Positions 24,791-34,450 of a DNA stretch of 64,000 nt are shown here, piece after piece. A program made the translations under genes and the position numbers. The stretch lies in assembly GCA_030673825.1 (NCBI GenBank), contig JAUTCS010000034.1:1-64000 (forward strand), given 5' to 3'. Position 1 is the first letter of the stretch. Each line of letters starts with the position of its first letter. The notes beneath the pieces were generated by a model, which saw only the letters and a list, made by a program, of their open reading frames with translations, was not told where the DNA came from and ran no database searches. The stretch comes from Verrucomicrobiota bacterium JB024 (GTDB lineage Bacteria > Verrucomicrobiota > Verrucomicrobiia > Opitutales > Cerasicoccaceae).

Positions 24791-25498
24791 CTAGTCGTTA
24801 CGAAAGGGCAGAACCCCGTCGGCGTAGAGGTCTGCCTTGCTGATATGGTGGATCGACCCGTCCGCGAAACAGACTACAGCCATGCCTTGATGGCCCTCGG
24901 CCATACGGGGAAATCCTAGGCTCGGTCTGGAGTTGTTGTTAATGTAAAAGGTCCCGATCGGCTCGTTACCAGGACCGCTCTGCTCTGCACTGGACAGCAG
25001 CACCGTATGCCCGGGACGCTCAATCTGAGCCAGCGAAAGCGAACCTGCTTCGAACCCCCGAATCGGACCACGTGTGCTGTCGTAGAGTACCCCGAAGTCG
25101 CCACGACGATAGTTATGTGAGTTGGCATTGGGGTCATAAAAAACACCCGGGAGTTGATTCTCAGGCGCAGGCGGTGGGACAAAGTCCGGCTCAACGTAGG
25201 GAATTATTCGCTGGTTCCAGAAGGGTTCCTGCGCGCTCGGTCCGTTGGTAACTGTCGAGGTCAACGGGGGCAGTTTACCGTGCTCGTTCTGGTAGTAGGT
25301 CAGCCCCAGGTATATTTGGCGCAAATTAGACAACGCCGTTGTGGTATTGGCCTTCTGCCGCATTTGGGAGATATAGGGAAAAACGAGCACAGACAGAACA
25401 GCCAGCACAGTAATGACAGCGAGTAGCTCGATCAGGGAAAAGGCACGAGACGAGTGGGTCACCGCCGCAGGGGTATTTGTCGGCATATGTGGTAACAT
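24791..25498 (-). CDS. prepilin-type H-X9-DG protein, cluster A
   Basis: 235 residues. N-terminal methylation site: SSRAFSLIELLAVITVLAVL near residue 17, with the F-S-L-I-E form and Glu5, then a hydrophobic spine. The C-terminal part has HQGMAVVCFADGS, which fits H-X9-DG (His then nine residues then Asp-Gly), the signature of the DUF1559-like pseudopilins abundant in Planctomycetota and Verrucomicrobiota. Prepilin peptidase cuts before Phe and the protein is assembled in a type II/IV filament or surface structure. It sits in the middle of cluster A, between YhcH and RraA. Confidence 0.88.
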   Translation of the reverse strand: MLPHMPTNTPAAVTHSSRAFSLIELLAVITVLAVLSVLVFPYISQMRQKANTTTALSNLRQIYLGLTYYQNEHGKLPPLTSTVTNGPSAQEPFWNQRIIPYVEPDFVPPPAPENQLPGVFYDPNANSHNYRRGDFGVLYDSTRGPIRGFEAGSLSLAQIERPGHTVLLSSAEQSGPGNEPIGTFYINNNSRPSLGFPRMAEGHQGMAVVCFADGSIHHISKADLYADGVLPFRND

Positions 25499-25543
25499 AA
25501 CAATGGAAGTAATTGGGGCAATATTATGGGTAGACGTAAGCTC

Positions 25544-26008
25544 TCAGATAACCATCGGTATTTTGACAACAATCTTCATAACTCCTTCGCCACAACCGCG
25601 GTGATGGCAACCCGGCTTATGGAGATCTTCGGGAAAGAGAACTAGCAACTCGCCGGCACTCAATCCGCAGGACCAGTCCCTGGAACTGTCGGCAAAGAAC
25701 TGAATATCCTTATCCTCGTCATAGGATCCTAGCGGTTCATGACTGGGCACACCAGTACCGATGACGAGCCGCTCGCTACCGGCCATGATGTAGTGCGCAT
25801 CGGCATAACGACGGTGCCCTTCCAGTTGACGCTCTGAGGAATCAACCGTTTCATAGCGCTGCACCAACGCATAGGAGCCACGATTCCCGATCTCATATCG
25901 ACCAAGAGCAGTGTCGGGCGATATGGTTTTGAGGTACTCCACCATTTCGCCGAAGAGGGGATGCACAGGTACATAACGACCAGCAAGAGAGAGTTCAGTA
26001 TGAATCAT
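25544..26008 (-). CDS. YhcH/YjgK/YiaL family protein
   Basis: 154 residues, cupin-like. Family features: LEGHRRYADAHYIMAGSERL near residue 80-100 with the metal-binding His-x-x-x-x-x-His pattern, YDEDKDIQFFADSS, and LVLFPEDLHKPGCHHRG at about 127-143, whose Glu/His ligands are typical. In E. coli YhcH lies in the sialic acid operon and YiaL near a keto-sugar operon. The partner here is the sialidase-family gene just upstream, which supports a role in handling sugars released outside, possibly anomer conversion. Confidence 0.88.
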   Translation of the reverse strand: MIHTELSLAGRYVPVHPLFGEMVEYLKTISPDTALGRYEIGNRGSYALVQRYETVDSSERQLEGHRRYADAHYIMAGSERLVIGTGVPSHEPLGSYDEDKDIQFFADSSRDWSCGLSAGELLVLFPEDLHKPGCHHRGCGEGVMKIVVKIPMVI

Positions 26009-26066
26009 CGTAAAGGCTCAAGGGTTAGATCATACGCCACCAATAGCAGCGCGGAGGAGATCACTA

Positions 26067-27200
26067 TCATTCGTAAAGCCATGTGCGAGGCAGGGTGAGA
26101 AGGATGGTTGAAGCCGCCGTATCAAGAATGCCCGGCCCCCGACTGCGTCGAAGGGTAATCCAGAGCTCATCGCCATGGAAAAGAAGGCTGGGATAATCCA
26201 CTCCGTGATCGGGATCGTGCACGAGAATCTTACGCCGCTCCATCGGCCACGACCAGCCGCCATCGGTACTGACCGCAGCAGCAATAGTGCGTCGGGGTCC
26301 GAAGTGGTGGTACTCCAGGTCAAAGGTAGGCGTCCACAACAGCAGGAGGTCGTCGGTTCCTGGAATCCTGGCGATGTAGCCCGGCGCAGATGGACTGGTA
26401 ATCTCCAGACTACTCGGCCCAGACCAGGTGTTGCCCCGGTCATATGATCTGCTCCCAAAGAGTGTGCCCATAGCCGTTCGAGCCACGAGCAGCAACGAAC
26501 CGTCCGGGCACTCCGCAATGCTCGGCTCCAGAATGCCAGTATCCAGCCAAAAGTGGTCGCCACGGCCCTGCTCAGGTTCAACATGAGGTGCACAGATCGG
26601 TTCGCTCAGCTGCCAGTTGGCTCCACTGTCGTCGGAGTACGCCACCCGCACATGGATCGTCTGCCCCCACCCCATGCTCTGGTGGCAGGGCAGCAGGAGG
26701 CGTCCGTCAGAAAGGATGGTGAAGCGATCATGGCAACCGGTGATATAGTTACCCTCGGCCACCGTCAGAGGCTCGGACCACGTACGCCCCTCATCCTCCG
26801 AGAACAGGATATGGCGGCAGGCGCGCTTAAGCGCCTCGCGATAGCTGTAGGCCATGGCCAGCCGACCATCAGGAAGCCGCCTCAACGCGGGCGACATCAC
26901 ATTCATCGCGTTCGCCGGAGTTTCAACCAAGACGCGTGTGTCCGACACGACCTCGCCTTTCGCTGAGACTTCAACACAGGCGATGTGGCCCTTCGAGTTA
27001 TCGTGTACTCCCACGTGCTCACCGTAGGCAACAAGCACATCGCCGTTGCGAAGAGCTACACATGAGGCCTCGCTCTTCCTACCGAAACGCTCGGTCGCGG
27101 GCGCGACCTCCTTTGCCTCAACGGCGTAACAAGTATCCTCCACTCGGAAAGGTTTGGGCAACAATGCGGCGAGTTCCGCCTTGGTATAGGTTTTGTTCAT
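26067..27200 (-). CDS. sialidase-family (BNR/Asp-box) protein
   Basis: 377 residues, no signal peptide visible, six-bladed beta-propeller. Four Asp boxes (S-x-D-x-G-x-x-W) are seen: SEDEGRTWSEP, SDDSGANWQLSE, SYDRGNTWSGP and STDGGWSWP. An Arg-rich N-terminal block (FRVEDT) may carry part of the arginine triad, but I cannot confirm all catalytic residues (Asp, Tyr/Glu, three Arg). It may be an exo-sialidase or a related propeller that removes another acid sugar. It follows the large hydrolase-like gene by 5 nt and precedes YhcH by 58 nt, so the trio is one operon. Confidence 0.8.
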   Translation of the reverse strand: MNKTYTKAELAALLPKPFRVEDTCYAVEAKEVAPATERFGRKSEASCVALRNGDVLVAYGEHVGVHDNSKGHIACVEVSAKGEVVSDTRVLVETPANAMNVMSPALRRLPDGRLAMAYSYREALKRACRHILFSEDEGRTWSEPLTVAEGNYITGCHDRFTILSDGRLLLPCHQSMGWGQTIHVRVAYSDDSGANWQLSEPICAPHVEPEQGRGDHFWLDTGILEPSIAECPDGSLLLVARTAMGTLFGSRSYDRGNTWSGPSSLEITSPSAPGYIARIPGTDDLLLLWTPTFDLEYHHFGPRRTIAAAVSTDGGWSWPMERRKILVHDPDHGVDYPSLLFHGDELWITLRRSRGPGILDTAASTILLTLPRTWLYE

Positions 27201-27205
27201 ATCGT

Positions 27206-30067
27206 TTATTCCTTCGCCATGGCTCGGTTCACGCCCACGGGCAGTTCAAAATATGTTTTGTCACCGTCGACTGTCGTTTCGAGTGCGACCGGATTATCCC
27301 CGCCCTCCACGTAGGCGACGACTTCCTTCACTGGCCCGGCCAGCCCCACACGCATGGGCTCGCCCTGAGGCACCGGAACAAGCTCGCGTCCCTCCGGCAC
27401 TTTTCGCACGACAACAGCCCCATTGGTAGCCACCTCGCCAAAGTCGAGGACCTTTTGGGCGATATTGAGATCCTCTTCATAAGGAATCGGGTCCTCTCCA
27501 GGGGGTGGGGCCTGCTCGGCCTCAGATATATTGATGCTGACGATCTTGTCGCCCTCGCGCTCAACTTCCATCGTAGCGATACGCATCTGGTTGAGCCGGT
27601 GCACCAACTCAGGCCGGGGGGTCGCACCGGTGGGATGAGTCATCCCGACGACGATGTCGTATTTGTCGGTCTTGTTCGGACCGCCAGTACGAGCGTCTTT
27701 GGTCGGGATGCTCAGACGGCGCTTATCTGAATAGCTGTGGTCAGCCTGCCAGGTGGAAGTAACGATCTCCCCGGGCTGGTCCAGGCTGTGAAAAACCGGT
27801 CGTGATACCGTCGATCCCGCGTCACGAAACATCCAGAAGCTGCGGTAATCGTATGGTAACGTACGGTCCGCATCCCAGACCACTTCCATCTCGAAGGCAC
27901 CATTCCCCAAGTCCTTCCACTCCCCCAGCCTGGGTATGATCGGAGGCTGGTTTTCGACCGGAGTCCAGGTATGCGAACGTGCGTCAGCATAGATCACGTC
28001 CTCGTATTCAGCGTAATCGCTAATCTGGCCATCGCGCAGTTCCGTGCCGGCGGTACAGCGCGGACCACGCGTGGCACTGCCCCAGGCGGGCAGGTCCAGT
28101 CCGTCTATCTTCCAAGGCTCGTCAGTGTAGTTAACCCAGACAAGCTGATCCCCGTCATAGGTGGCACGCAGGCGCTGCCATTGTCCCGTCTCCGCCGCCT
28201 CCACCGGGGAGATCCACTGCCCGTCAGCCGTCTGGTATTCCAGTTTGCGAATTTTCTGGTTAATGTACCCCTCTCCAAAGGCGCGCAGCAAGTGGTACTC
28301 ACGAACGATAGCATGGACGTGCGGGGTATTGCTGTTGAGTTGACGACCAATGAAGCCCATTCGACCGAATCCAACCTCCATGGCGCGATAGCGGTCCAGC
28401 TCTCGATCGGTCATCTTATAGCTGCTCCAGCCAGGCTTGAAGCCCCAGGGCAGCCAGCGTTCGTAGTAGCCGACGCCATGATTGGCCTGCTTATTGTGGA
28501 CCTTAAGCAACGAAGCCAGCGGCAGCAACTTGCGGTCGAGCATGTTGTTCATGTACGCGTTGCAGCCGCCGTCCCACAGCCCCGCTAGCGAAGAGGCCAA
28601 CATCTCGGTGACCACCGGACCGTCGCGCATGTCGCGCATTGCCTGAAAGTAACGCTTTTGCTCCAGGGCAGACAGACGCAGGATGCCGGGGTCGACGTCA
28701 TTGGCATCATAATCCACCTTCCAGTGCGGCATCACATCGTGGAAGGTCAGGTTGAGATCGTACGCCTCGGTCGCCTCGGCCGCGCGTGGCTCGGCCAGCT
28801 CCATGTGCCTCGACGGTTTGACGAAAAGCATGTTTCCTCCCGCGCGCGGCAAGGGCGTTCCATCGGGATTGAGCGCAAGAAAGCCCTCATACTGTGACGC
28901 GTAAGCGTTGGAGATATCGTAGTAGTTCTCGTGCAAGCAAAACCTATGACCGAGCTTGTGTGCGCCGACTGACAGCTCGCGCAGGCCAGCATCTCCGCCC
29001 AGCCCGTCGTTGGCGGGCATCATGTCAGGATTACTGCGGTCGAAGCCCTTGTTCTGCCAGTAGTGCAGGATGATGAGAAGGCTGTCCACGCCGTAACCGT
29101 TGAGCTCTTCGAGCAAAGCCAAGTGATCGGCAAACGTGCCTTCAAACATGTCGAGCACGACTCGATTCTCGAATTCTTCCAGATAGGGTGATGCCGGCCA
29201 GGGCGAATTGGCCAGGGTTTCCGGATAAGCATCAGACACCGTCAGATAAAAGGTCTCACGCAGCGTCATACGCGTGCCGTCTGTCATCGTGTTGTAAACG
29301 GCACCATCGGCCCGCAATTGCGAAGCATCGGACTGCCACACATCCGGAAACGACGCTGCAAAATAGCCATCCGCAATACGGCAGGACGGACCGCCGATCT
29401 CGTACTCGCTTGGGATGGCCTCGCCCTTGATGGCAACGGTGACGGAATTAAACACAGGTTTGTCCGCGACCATACCGACTTCCAGCGATTTGCCCACGGC
29501 CTTCACTGTAAAACGCATCGTGGCCGTACCGACAGCGGGGTCAGTGAACTCGTAATCGGCCACCAACGCGGCGCCCAGCTGCTTTGCCCCCAGAAAACGC
29601 GCTGTGGCCGACGCAGTGATCTCCCCCTCGCCCATCTTGCTCAAGTCTACGGTCTCATCGGCAGCTTGGCGCGCCCGCTCGGCCTCATCGAACTCCGTCA
29701 CCTCCGGTGCCATGGTCACGCGCAGGCTGAAGGGGTTGACGACTTCTCTCCCGTTATCGCGGATACACAGCCCCTTCAGTAATCCCCTCTGCGGAGCAAA
29801 AATGTACTCCAGCGTGTCGTCGACCCCGCGGCATGTAAACACATACAGGCTCTCCTCCTGCCGTAGCGAAGTCGTCATCTGCTCGCGGGGAGTTGGGGCG
29901 GACGACATCGCCTCTGCCCCGTTATAGGGGAGAAGGTCCTGCGCCAAACAGGAAGAGCTTAGCCCGGGCAGCAGAGTGGCCAACAAACAAGTCGCCATTA
30001 CTGTTCTCCGGCGGCTTCGAACCTGGGTAAACAACGGGAGAAGGGGGAGGGATCGGAAAGTGTTCAT
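27206..30067 (-). CDS. large secreted glycoside-hydrolase-like protein of unknown family
   Basis: 953 residues from MNTFRSLPLL at 30067, where a signal peptide with h-region MATCLLATLLPGLSSSCLAQ follows; the frame reaches 30142 but the extra 25 residues are not needed. The N-terminal about 200 residues look like an all-beta domain. The middle (about 240-640) reads like a TIM barrel: LDMFEGTFADHLALLEELNG, YGVDSLLIILHYW, KLGHRFCLHENYYDIS, FHDVMPHWKVDYDAND and TEMLASSLAGLWDG. The C-terminal part is again beta with FEMEVVWDADR and DDIPYEEDLN-type stretches. This resembles DUF5696/GH101-like families, though no known catalytic pair can be assigned with certainty. It would act in the periplasm or at the surface. 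Confidence 0.65.
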   Translation of the reverse strand: MNTFRSLPLLPLFTQVRSRRRTVMATCLLATLLPGLSSSCLAQDLLPYNGAEAMSSAPTPREQMTTSLRQEESLYVFTCRGVDDTLEYIFAPQRGLLKGLCIRDNGREVVNPFSLRVTMAPEVTEFDEAERARQAADETVDLSKMGEGEITASATARFLGAKQLGAALVADYEFTDPAVGTATMRFTVKAVGKSLEVGMVADKPVFNSVTVAIKGEAIPSEYEIGGPSCRIADGYFAASFPDVWQSDASQLRADGAVYNTMTDGTRMTLRETFYLTVSDAYPETLANSPWPASPYLEEFENRVVLDMFEGTFADHLALLEELNGYGVDSLLIILHYWQNKGFDRSNPDMMPANDGLGGDAGLRELSVGAHKLGHRFCLHENYYDISNAYASQYEGFLALNPDGTPLPRAGGNMLFVKPSRHMELAEPRAAEATEAYDLNLTFHDVMPHWKVDYDANDVDPGILRLSALEQKRYFQAMRDMRDGPVVTEMLASSLAGLWDGGCNAYMNNMLDRKLLPLASLLKVHNKQANHGVGYYERWLPWGFKPGWSSYKMTDRELDRYRAMEVGFGRMGFIGRQLNSNTPHVHAIVREYHLLRAFGEGYINQKIRKLEYQTADGQWISPVEAAETGQWQRLRATYDGDQLVWVNYTDEPWKIDGLDLPAWGSATRGPRCTAGTELRDGQISDYAEYEDVIYADARSHTWTPVENQPPIIPRLGEWKDLGNGAFEMEVVWDADRTLPYDYRSFWMFRDAGSTVSRPVFHSLDQPGEIVTSTWQADHSYSDKRRLSIPTKDARTGGPNKTDKYDIVVGMTHPTGATPRPELVHRLNQMRIATMEVEREGDKIVSINISEAEQAPPPGEDPIPYEEDLNIAQKVLDFGEVATNGAVVVRKVPEGRELVPVPQGEPMRVGLAGPVKEVVAYVEGGDNPVALETTVDGDKTYFELPVGVNRAMAKE

Positions 30068-30151
30068 GCAATGAGAAAACATATCTAACGTGCAACGACC
30101 GAATAAGGCCGTCGATAAACATCGAATAAAGACAAAGAGCAAAAGATGACC

Positions 30152-30976
30152 TTAATCGGCGGACACCCGGCGGCGGTAGCGCCGCAGGACGAGTCCAATC
30201 AATAAGCTCGAGCCGACGAGCAACACCGTACTGGCTGGCTCGGGAATGGAGGAAAGCTGAACATTCGCTGTAGTGAAGCTTGGTGTCCCTGATGAAGTCC
30301 CCATCATGAAACTCGAACTGCTCCCGATACTCGGGGCGGTAAGCACAAGACCGCTCAGCTCATAAACAACGCCACCGCCGGTGCCCAATTGCTCAAGCGT
30401 GATCGATGAAGTGGTCGTGGTACTGCTGGTCACTTCCAAATCCACCACTAGCCGGTACCATGTATCCATGGCCAGCGTAGGCGTACCTGCTGCGTAATCG
30501 AAACTGCTCGTCGAACTCGTCGTCATGAGCTGGATTTGCGGATCTGAGCCATTGGCCTTCACACGGAAGCCGAAGATCGTTGTCGAGCCACCACGCAGAA
30601 AATAAGATATCGCATTGCCGCTGTCCAGCGAATCGAGGCTAAAATCCACGGTCAACTGAACTTGATCGCCGGTAGTAATCGTCCACGCGCTGGAGCCCGC
30701 ATTGGCCCCAGTGGCCAGAGTGGCTGAGACAAGCCCGTCGCCAGTCGTTGGACGGACCAACGTCACTTCCTTTCCGGCCGGGGTATAGTCGTTGAACGTC
30801 TGAGCCGCTCCGACCGTCGCGGCGGAGTTGCCGCTGGCACTAACAGACCACGGGCTGCCAAGCGCACCATCCGCGTAGTTGAAGACATCGTCAATGTACA
30901 CTAATTGCGCATGCGCCGTAGTCAGCAAACCAAACGCAAAAGGACACAGCAGGAGGTGGGGTAATAGTCTCTTCAT
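30152..30976 (-). CDS. PEP-CTERM secreted protein, cluster A
   Basis: 274 residues. Signal peptide MKRLLPHLLLCPFAFGLLTTAHAQ. Residues 25-240 are a Ser/Thr-rich beta-sandwich domain, lectin-like. The tail IPEPASTVLLVGSSLLIGLV followed by RRYRRR (about 244-270) is the PEP-CTERM sorting signal: Pro-Glu-Pro, hydrophobic helix, basic end. An exosortase would cut it and anchor or export it. No exosortase gene is in this window. It may bind the glycan attacked by the enzyme encoded next, 84 nt downstream. Confidence 0.88.
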   Translation of the reverse strand: MKRLLPHLLLCPFAFGLLTTAHAQLVYIDDVFNYADGALGSPWSVSASGNSAATVGAAQTFNDYTPAGKEVTLVRPTTGDGLVSATLATGANAGSSAWTITTGDQVQLTVDFSLDSLDSGNAISYFLRGGSTTIFGFRVKANGSDPQIQLMTTSSTSSFDYAAGTPTLAMDTWYRLVVDLEVTSSTTTTSSITLEQLGTGGGVVYELSGLVLTAPSIGSSSSFMMGTSSGTPSFTTANVQLSSIPEPASTVLLVGSSLLIGLVLRRYRRRVSAD

Positions 30977-31062
30977 ATATAGGTGGGGTTAGGGTTTAAT
31001 ACAGTGATAATGCATTATGTAGAGTTATGAATCTGTTCTTGCAGCCTTGACGTATGCGCCGC

Positions 31063-32541
31063 TTATCGGATCCAAGCCAACTGGGTGGAAGAGGCCATGT
31101 CCCGGTCTCCAGTGGACTCCTCCTCAACCAATGGGAGTTGGCCCACTTCCTCGATGACCTTCCAGTTCGGCTCTTCCAGCGTACGTCCCATTTCCGCGCC
31201 CTGGGCCACAAGTGTATCCTGAATGGTTGAAAGGGACGCCTCCCGTACGGAAACACCCTGCGCCAAGGCAAGTGCCGCGGCAGTGCCTGCGGCCTGACCC
31301 TGCCCCATGCAGATGGGCACCACACGCGTGGAAGCCACCGCCTCATGGGTAGCCGACAGGCATTTTCCCGCCATGAGAAGCGAGTCCACATCGCGAGCGA
31401 TGAGGCTCCGTAGCGGTATCGTGTAGGCCTGGACATTGCGAGAATCGACCCACGTACCCGCGGGCCGATGAATATCGATGTGGTAACCGCCCATGCAAAC
31501 AGCATCTTCGAAGACGCGGCCATCGATCAGGTCCTCAGCCGTGATCACATAGTCGCCCATGATACGGCGGCTTTCACGCACCCCCAGCATGGGAGCGATC
31601 TCGCGCAAGGACGCCCCGGCAAAGCCCGGAACATACTTCTGGAAGAAATTCACAATCTGCGGAATCTGCCGGTAAATGCGCGAGTACGCCAAAGAAAGGC
31701 TCCCCGCGTCGGTGGGGTCCAGCCCCAGCACGCGAGTCATGACCACCAGATACTCGTCAGGCCGATGGGTCTTCACGCCAACGACACGGGTTTGCGGAAT
31801 ATCGAGATCACCCGCGGCCCGGGCCTTCTCCATCAGCGGAGCGAACCCGCCACAAATAATCGCATCCATACTGTCGATGCGCTTAACCATCTTCTCCCAC
31901 AGGTCGGGATAAGGGCGAATCCACTCGCGGTAGTTGTTCGCGGGGTCCTTACAGCCAGCGATGAAAGCCGGACGGTCCACCCCCCCTAGCCTGAAGACAA
32001 GCGTGGGTGCCTGCACCAGTCCGTCAGCGGTACGCCCTTTTTCCCAATCGACGCCACCGCGAGCGGCCACGTCTCCGTCACCCGTACAGTCAATCGTGAT
32101 GTCGGCACGCACCTCCACACGTCCGCTTTTGTTTTCGACAATGACGCCGACAATGCGGTCGCCCTCGCGCAAGGTGTCAACGACCTGACTCTGGAGCATG
32201 ACGTGTACACCAGCTTCCTCGCACATCTCAATCGCCTGAATCTTCCACGCGTGAGTGTCGATACTCACCGTCGAGCCGCACTTGGGATCGAAGACGAAGT
32301 CCGATGCCCCCTTGACCGCTTGCAACCGGCGAACAATCTCAAGCGGCAACCCTTTGACGAGTAGCCGATAGTCACGATCATGGAACCCCAGCCACGGCAA
32401 TGTGGCACTGATCCCGCCGAGGAAGCCCTGGTATTCGATAAGTGTAGTCTTGGCACCATTACGTGCGGCCGCCAACGCGGCACAGAGTCCAGCCGCACCT
32501 GAGCCAACAACCAATACTTGTGTCTTGTAAGTCAAAATCAT
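31063..32541 (-). CDS. FAD-dependent oxidoreductase, cluster A
   Basis: 492 residues. Rossmann N-terminus VLVVGSGAAGLCAALAAARN (about 9-28, GxGxxG...A) then FLGGISATLPWLGFHD, typical of the FAD-dependent oxidoreductase family PF12831. A later GDGDVAARG region and the C-terminal MGQGQAAGTAAALALAQGVS complete the FAD site. Members oxidise sugar-related alcohols or hydroxyacids. It is the first gene of cluster A, divergent from an AraC gene 110 nt away. It has no signal peptide, so it acts in the cytoplasm. Confidence 0.85.
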   Translation of the reverse strand: MILTYKTQVLVVGSGAAGLCAALAAARNGAKTTLIEYQGFLGGISATLPWLGFHDRDYRLLVKGLPLEIVRRLQAVKGASDFVFDPKCGSTVSIDTHAWKIQAIEMCEEAGVHVMLQSQVVDTLREGDRIVGVIVENKSGRVEVRADITIDCTGDGDVAARGGVDWEKGRTADGLVQAPTLVFRLGGVDRPAFIAGCKDPANNYREWIRPYPDLWEKMVKRIDSMDAIICGGFAPLMEKARAAGDLDIPQTRVVGVKTHRPDEYLVVMTRVLGLDPTDAGSLSLAYSRIYRQIPQIVNFFQKYVPGFAGASLREIAPMLGVRESRRIMGDYVITAEDLIDGRVFEDAVCMGGYHIDIHRPAGTWVDSRNVQAYTIPLRSLIARDVDSLLMAGKCLSATHEAVASTRVVPICMGQGQAAGTAAALALAQGVSVREASLSTIQDTLVAQGAEMGRTLEEPNWKVIEEVGQLPLVEEESTGDRDMASSTQLAWIR

Positions 32542-32565
32542 CAGGAAAACAAAAGCATTAAAATA

Positions 32566-32582
32566 GAAACCTTATGTGTTTC
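32566..32582. promoter_or_regulatory. candidate operator between FAD oxidoreductase and AraC genes
   Basis: GAAAC-CTTATGT-GTTTC is an inverted repeat with 5-nt arms in the 110-nt intergenic space. A further GGAAAC lies about 30 nt downstream. It may bind the AraC regulator; the motif is short. Confidence 0.35.
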
Positions 32583-32651
32583 CGATTATATGCTTAATTC
32601 TTCTACTTTTCTATGGAAACTTTCGAACCTTTATAGTAAAAAAGAAACATA

Positions 32652-33494
32652 ATGGATCCCCTCACTCGGCTGCTCAACCGTTACCAGGCCAACGTCGACC
32701 AACCGTTGGGCTCGGTCACGCGAGTGGTGGAATTCGGCTACAAGGGAATGCCTATCGAAGCGTCAGTGCATTCGGAGGCTCGAATCATCATTTGCCTGCG
32801 AGGCACAGCCCACTACGCAGCCCAGCATGGGCACGTTCGACTCCGGGCGGGCGACGGTCTTTTTATTGCCCCGGGTAAGTGGATCCAGGCAACGCCGCAA
32901 CGCCATTACCTCACACTCGGCGTCGTCTTTGAATCGGCGGCACCGCGCTGCTATCTTTCCCTGCCTGAGCGTCAGCCTGACCGCAGGTGGACGACGTGCC
33001 TGCCCGAACAACTACGCTGGCCATGCGCCCTGCCAGAAGAGGGACACACGCTCTGCCGTCTGCTGGAGCGCAAAGGCGGCAATGATCGCTATTACCATGG
33101 GCTGTTTGAATCTTTACTGGCTCACTGCCGACATACCCTTGCCCAGCCTCCAGATAACCTCCCGAGCAAGGCACTGATCACCTGGCAAGCAGCAGAAGGT
33201 TACTTGGCCGACCACCTACACTTGGCCGTCGGGAGGGAAGAAGTAGCCGCCTACCTGCATATCCACCCCAACCACCTCTCACGTCTGTGTCTGCGCTTCG
33301 CAAAGATAAGCTTTGCACGCTACATGCAAGACAAACGCCTGGAACGCGCCCGTATCCTACTGGCCGACCCGAGTCTGAACGTAGGAGAAGTTGCCACACG
33401 CACTGGTTTTGGGAGCGCTAACTACTTCATTCGCCTTTACCGCCAGCGTTACGGCACCACGCCCGCAACAAGCCGCCCAATGCCAGAGAGCTAG
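32652..33494 (+). CDS. AraC-family regulator, cluster A
   Basis: 280 residues. Cupin-like N-terminus (about 1-130) with an HSEARIIICLRGTAHYAAQH core and GLFIAPGKWIQATPQR, so a small-molecule sensor. C-terminal AraC HTH from about 170 to 275: GREEVAAYLHIHPNHLSRL and LNVGEVATRTGFGSANYFIR. Divergent from cluster A, which it likely activates in response to a sugar. The TAG stop at 33492-33494 is also the last three bases of the CTAG target duplication of the element that starts at 33495, so the insertion landed exactly at its 3' end. Confidence 0.9.
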   Translation: MDPLTRLLNRYQANVDQPLGSVTRVVEFGYKGMPIEASVHSEARIIICLRGTAHYAAQHGHVRLRAGDGLFIAPGKWIQATPQRHYLTLGVVFESAAPRCYLSLPERQPDRRWTTCLPEQLRWPCALPEEGHTLCRLLERKGGNDRYYHGLFESLLAHCRHTLAQPPDNLPSKALITWQAAEGYLADHLHLAVGREEVAAYLHIHPNHLSRLCLRFAKISFARYMQDKRLERARILLADPSLNVGEVATRTGFGSANYFIRLYRQRYGTTPATSRPMPES

Positions 33495-33658
33495 GGCCTG
33501 TTCAGATAAACGGAAAAGATGGAAAAACGAGGAATTTTCGAGACAGAAATGAGCTTTTGAGACGAGGTGAATCCAGATTCATCGAGTCGAAAAAGGTCAT
33601 CTTCTGGCCGAAAAGACCCATTTTAGCCACTTTGAGCGTTTATCTGAACAGGCCCTAG
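33491..33658. mobile_element. MITE-like element with 18-bp terminal inverted repeats
   Basis: 160 bp (33495-33654) bounded by perfect inverted repeats GGCCTGTTCAGATAAACG (33495-33512) and its reverse complement (33637-33654). Both sides have the 4-nt repeat CTAG (33491-33494, 33655-33658), which fits the CWAR target of IS5-type elements. The minus strand keeps short pieces resembling the N- and C-terminal ends of a transposase (MTFFDSMNLD... and ...VYLNRP), so it is likely an internally deleted IS5-like element. The same end occurs at 53385 in an IS5-like transposase remnant, which could have supplied transposase. Confidence 0.85.
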
Positions 33659-33689
33659 ACAAGGTTATGAACCGGTCGAGCCTGCGGTC

Positions 33690-34450
33690 ATTTCAGCTTC
33701 GTCGAAAGCCGGCGACATGTCGCTGAGCGGCACCTGGCTAGCCAAAGCCGAATACGCCTTTTCCACACTGAATGCTCAGCAAGTCAGCCAGGCCCCGAAA
33801 CCCCTGACCACCGGACCCCGCCCCGCAAGACCTATCCAGTTACCTCTTCAACGGCATGATAAACCCCATCATCCCCTATGCCATCAGCGGTGTCATCTGG
33901 TATCAGGGCGAGTCCAATGCAGAACGCGCCTATCAATACCGTACTTCTTTTCCCCTCATGATCGAGGACTGGCGTAACCGGTGGAATCAAGGGAATTTCT
34001 CTTTTTATTTTGTCCAATTGGCAAACTATAAAGACAAGGTAACAGAACCCGTAGAAAGCAGTTGGGCAGAGCTGCGCGAGGCACAAAACCTCACGCTCTC
34101 CCAACCCAAGACCGGCAGGCTGCTATCATTGACTTGGGCGAGTCAGGCGACGTCCACCCTCGCAACAAAATACTCGTGGGGAAACGCCTGGCACGTATCG
34201 CCCTGGCGAACGAATACGGCCAGGCCATTCCCTACTCCGGCCCGGTTTATGACTCCATGACCATTAAAAACGACAAGGTGATACTTCACTTCACCCAGAC
34301 AGAGGGAGGTCTCGTCGCACAGTCGATGCCCGACACCTACATCGTACAGTCAGAAAGCGGAAAGAGCTGTCTTTCCAGTCACTGTGAGCATTCCCTCAAA
34401 CCTGCTACGGCAATGAGCAACCGCAGGCTAAACAACGACACGAAACACTC
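33690..34450 (+). pseudogene. decayed sialate O-acetylesterase fragment with two frameshifts
   Basis: Three frames together read the C-terminal half of a SASA-type acetylesterase. First piece: SGTWLAKAEYAFSTLNAQ; then, after a frameshift near 33830, NGMINPIIPYAISGVIWYQG and ESNAERAYQYRTSFPLMIED; then a second shift near 34130, giving AAIIDLGESGDVHPRNKILV and so on. The GVIWYQGESN motif matches that of the intact gene at 55873-57438. The catalytic GxSN start of the domain is missing, so the 5' half was lost, with the MITE at 33491-33658 just upstream. No functional product is expected. Confidence 0.8.
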
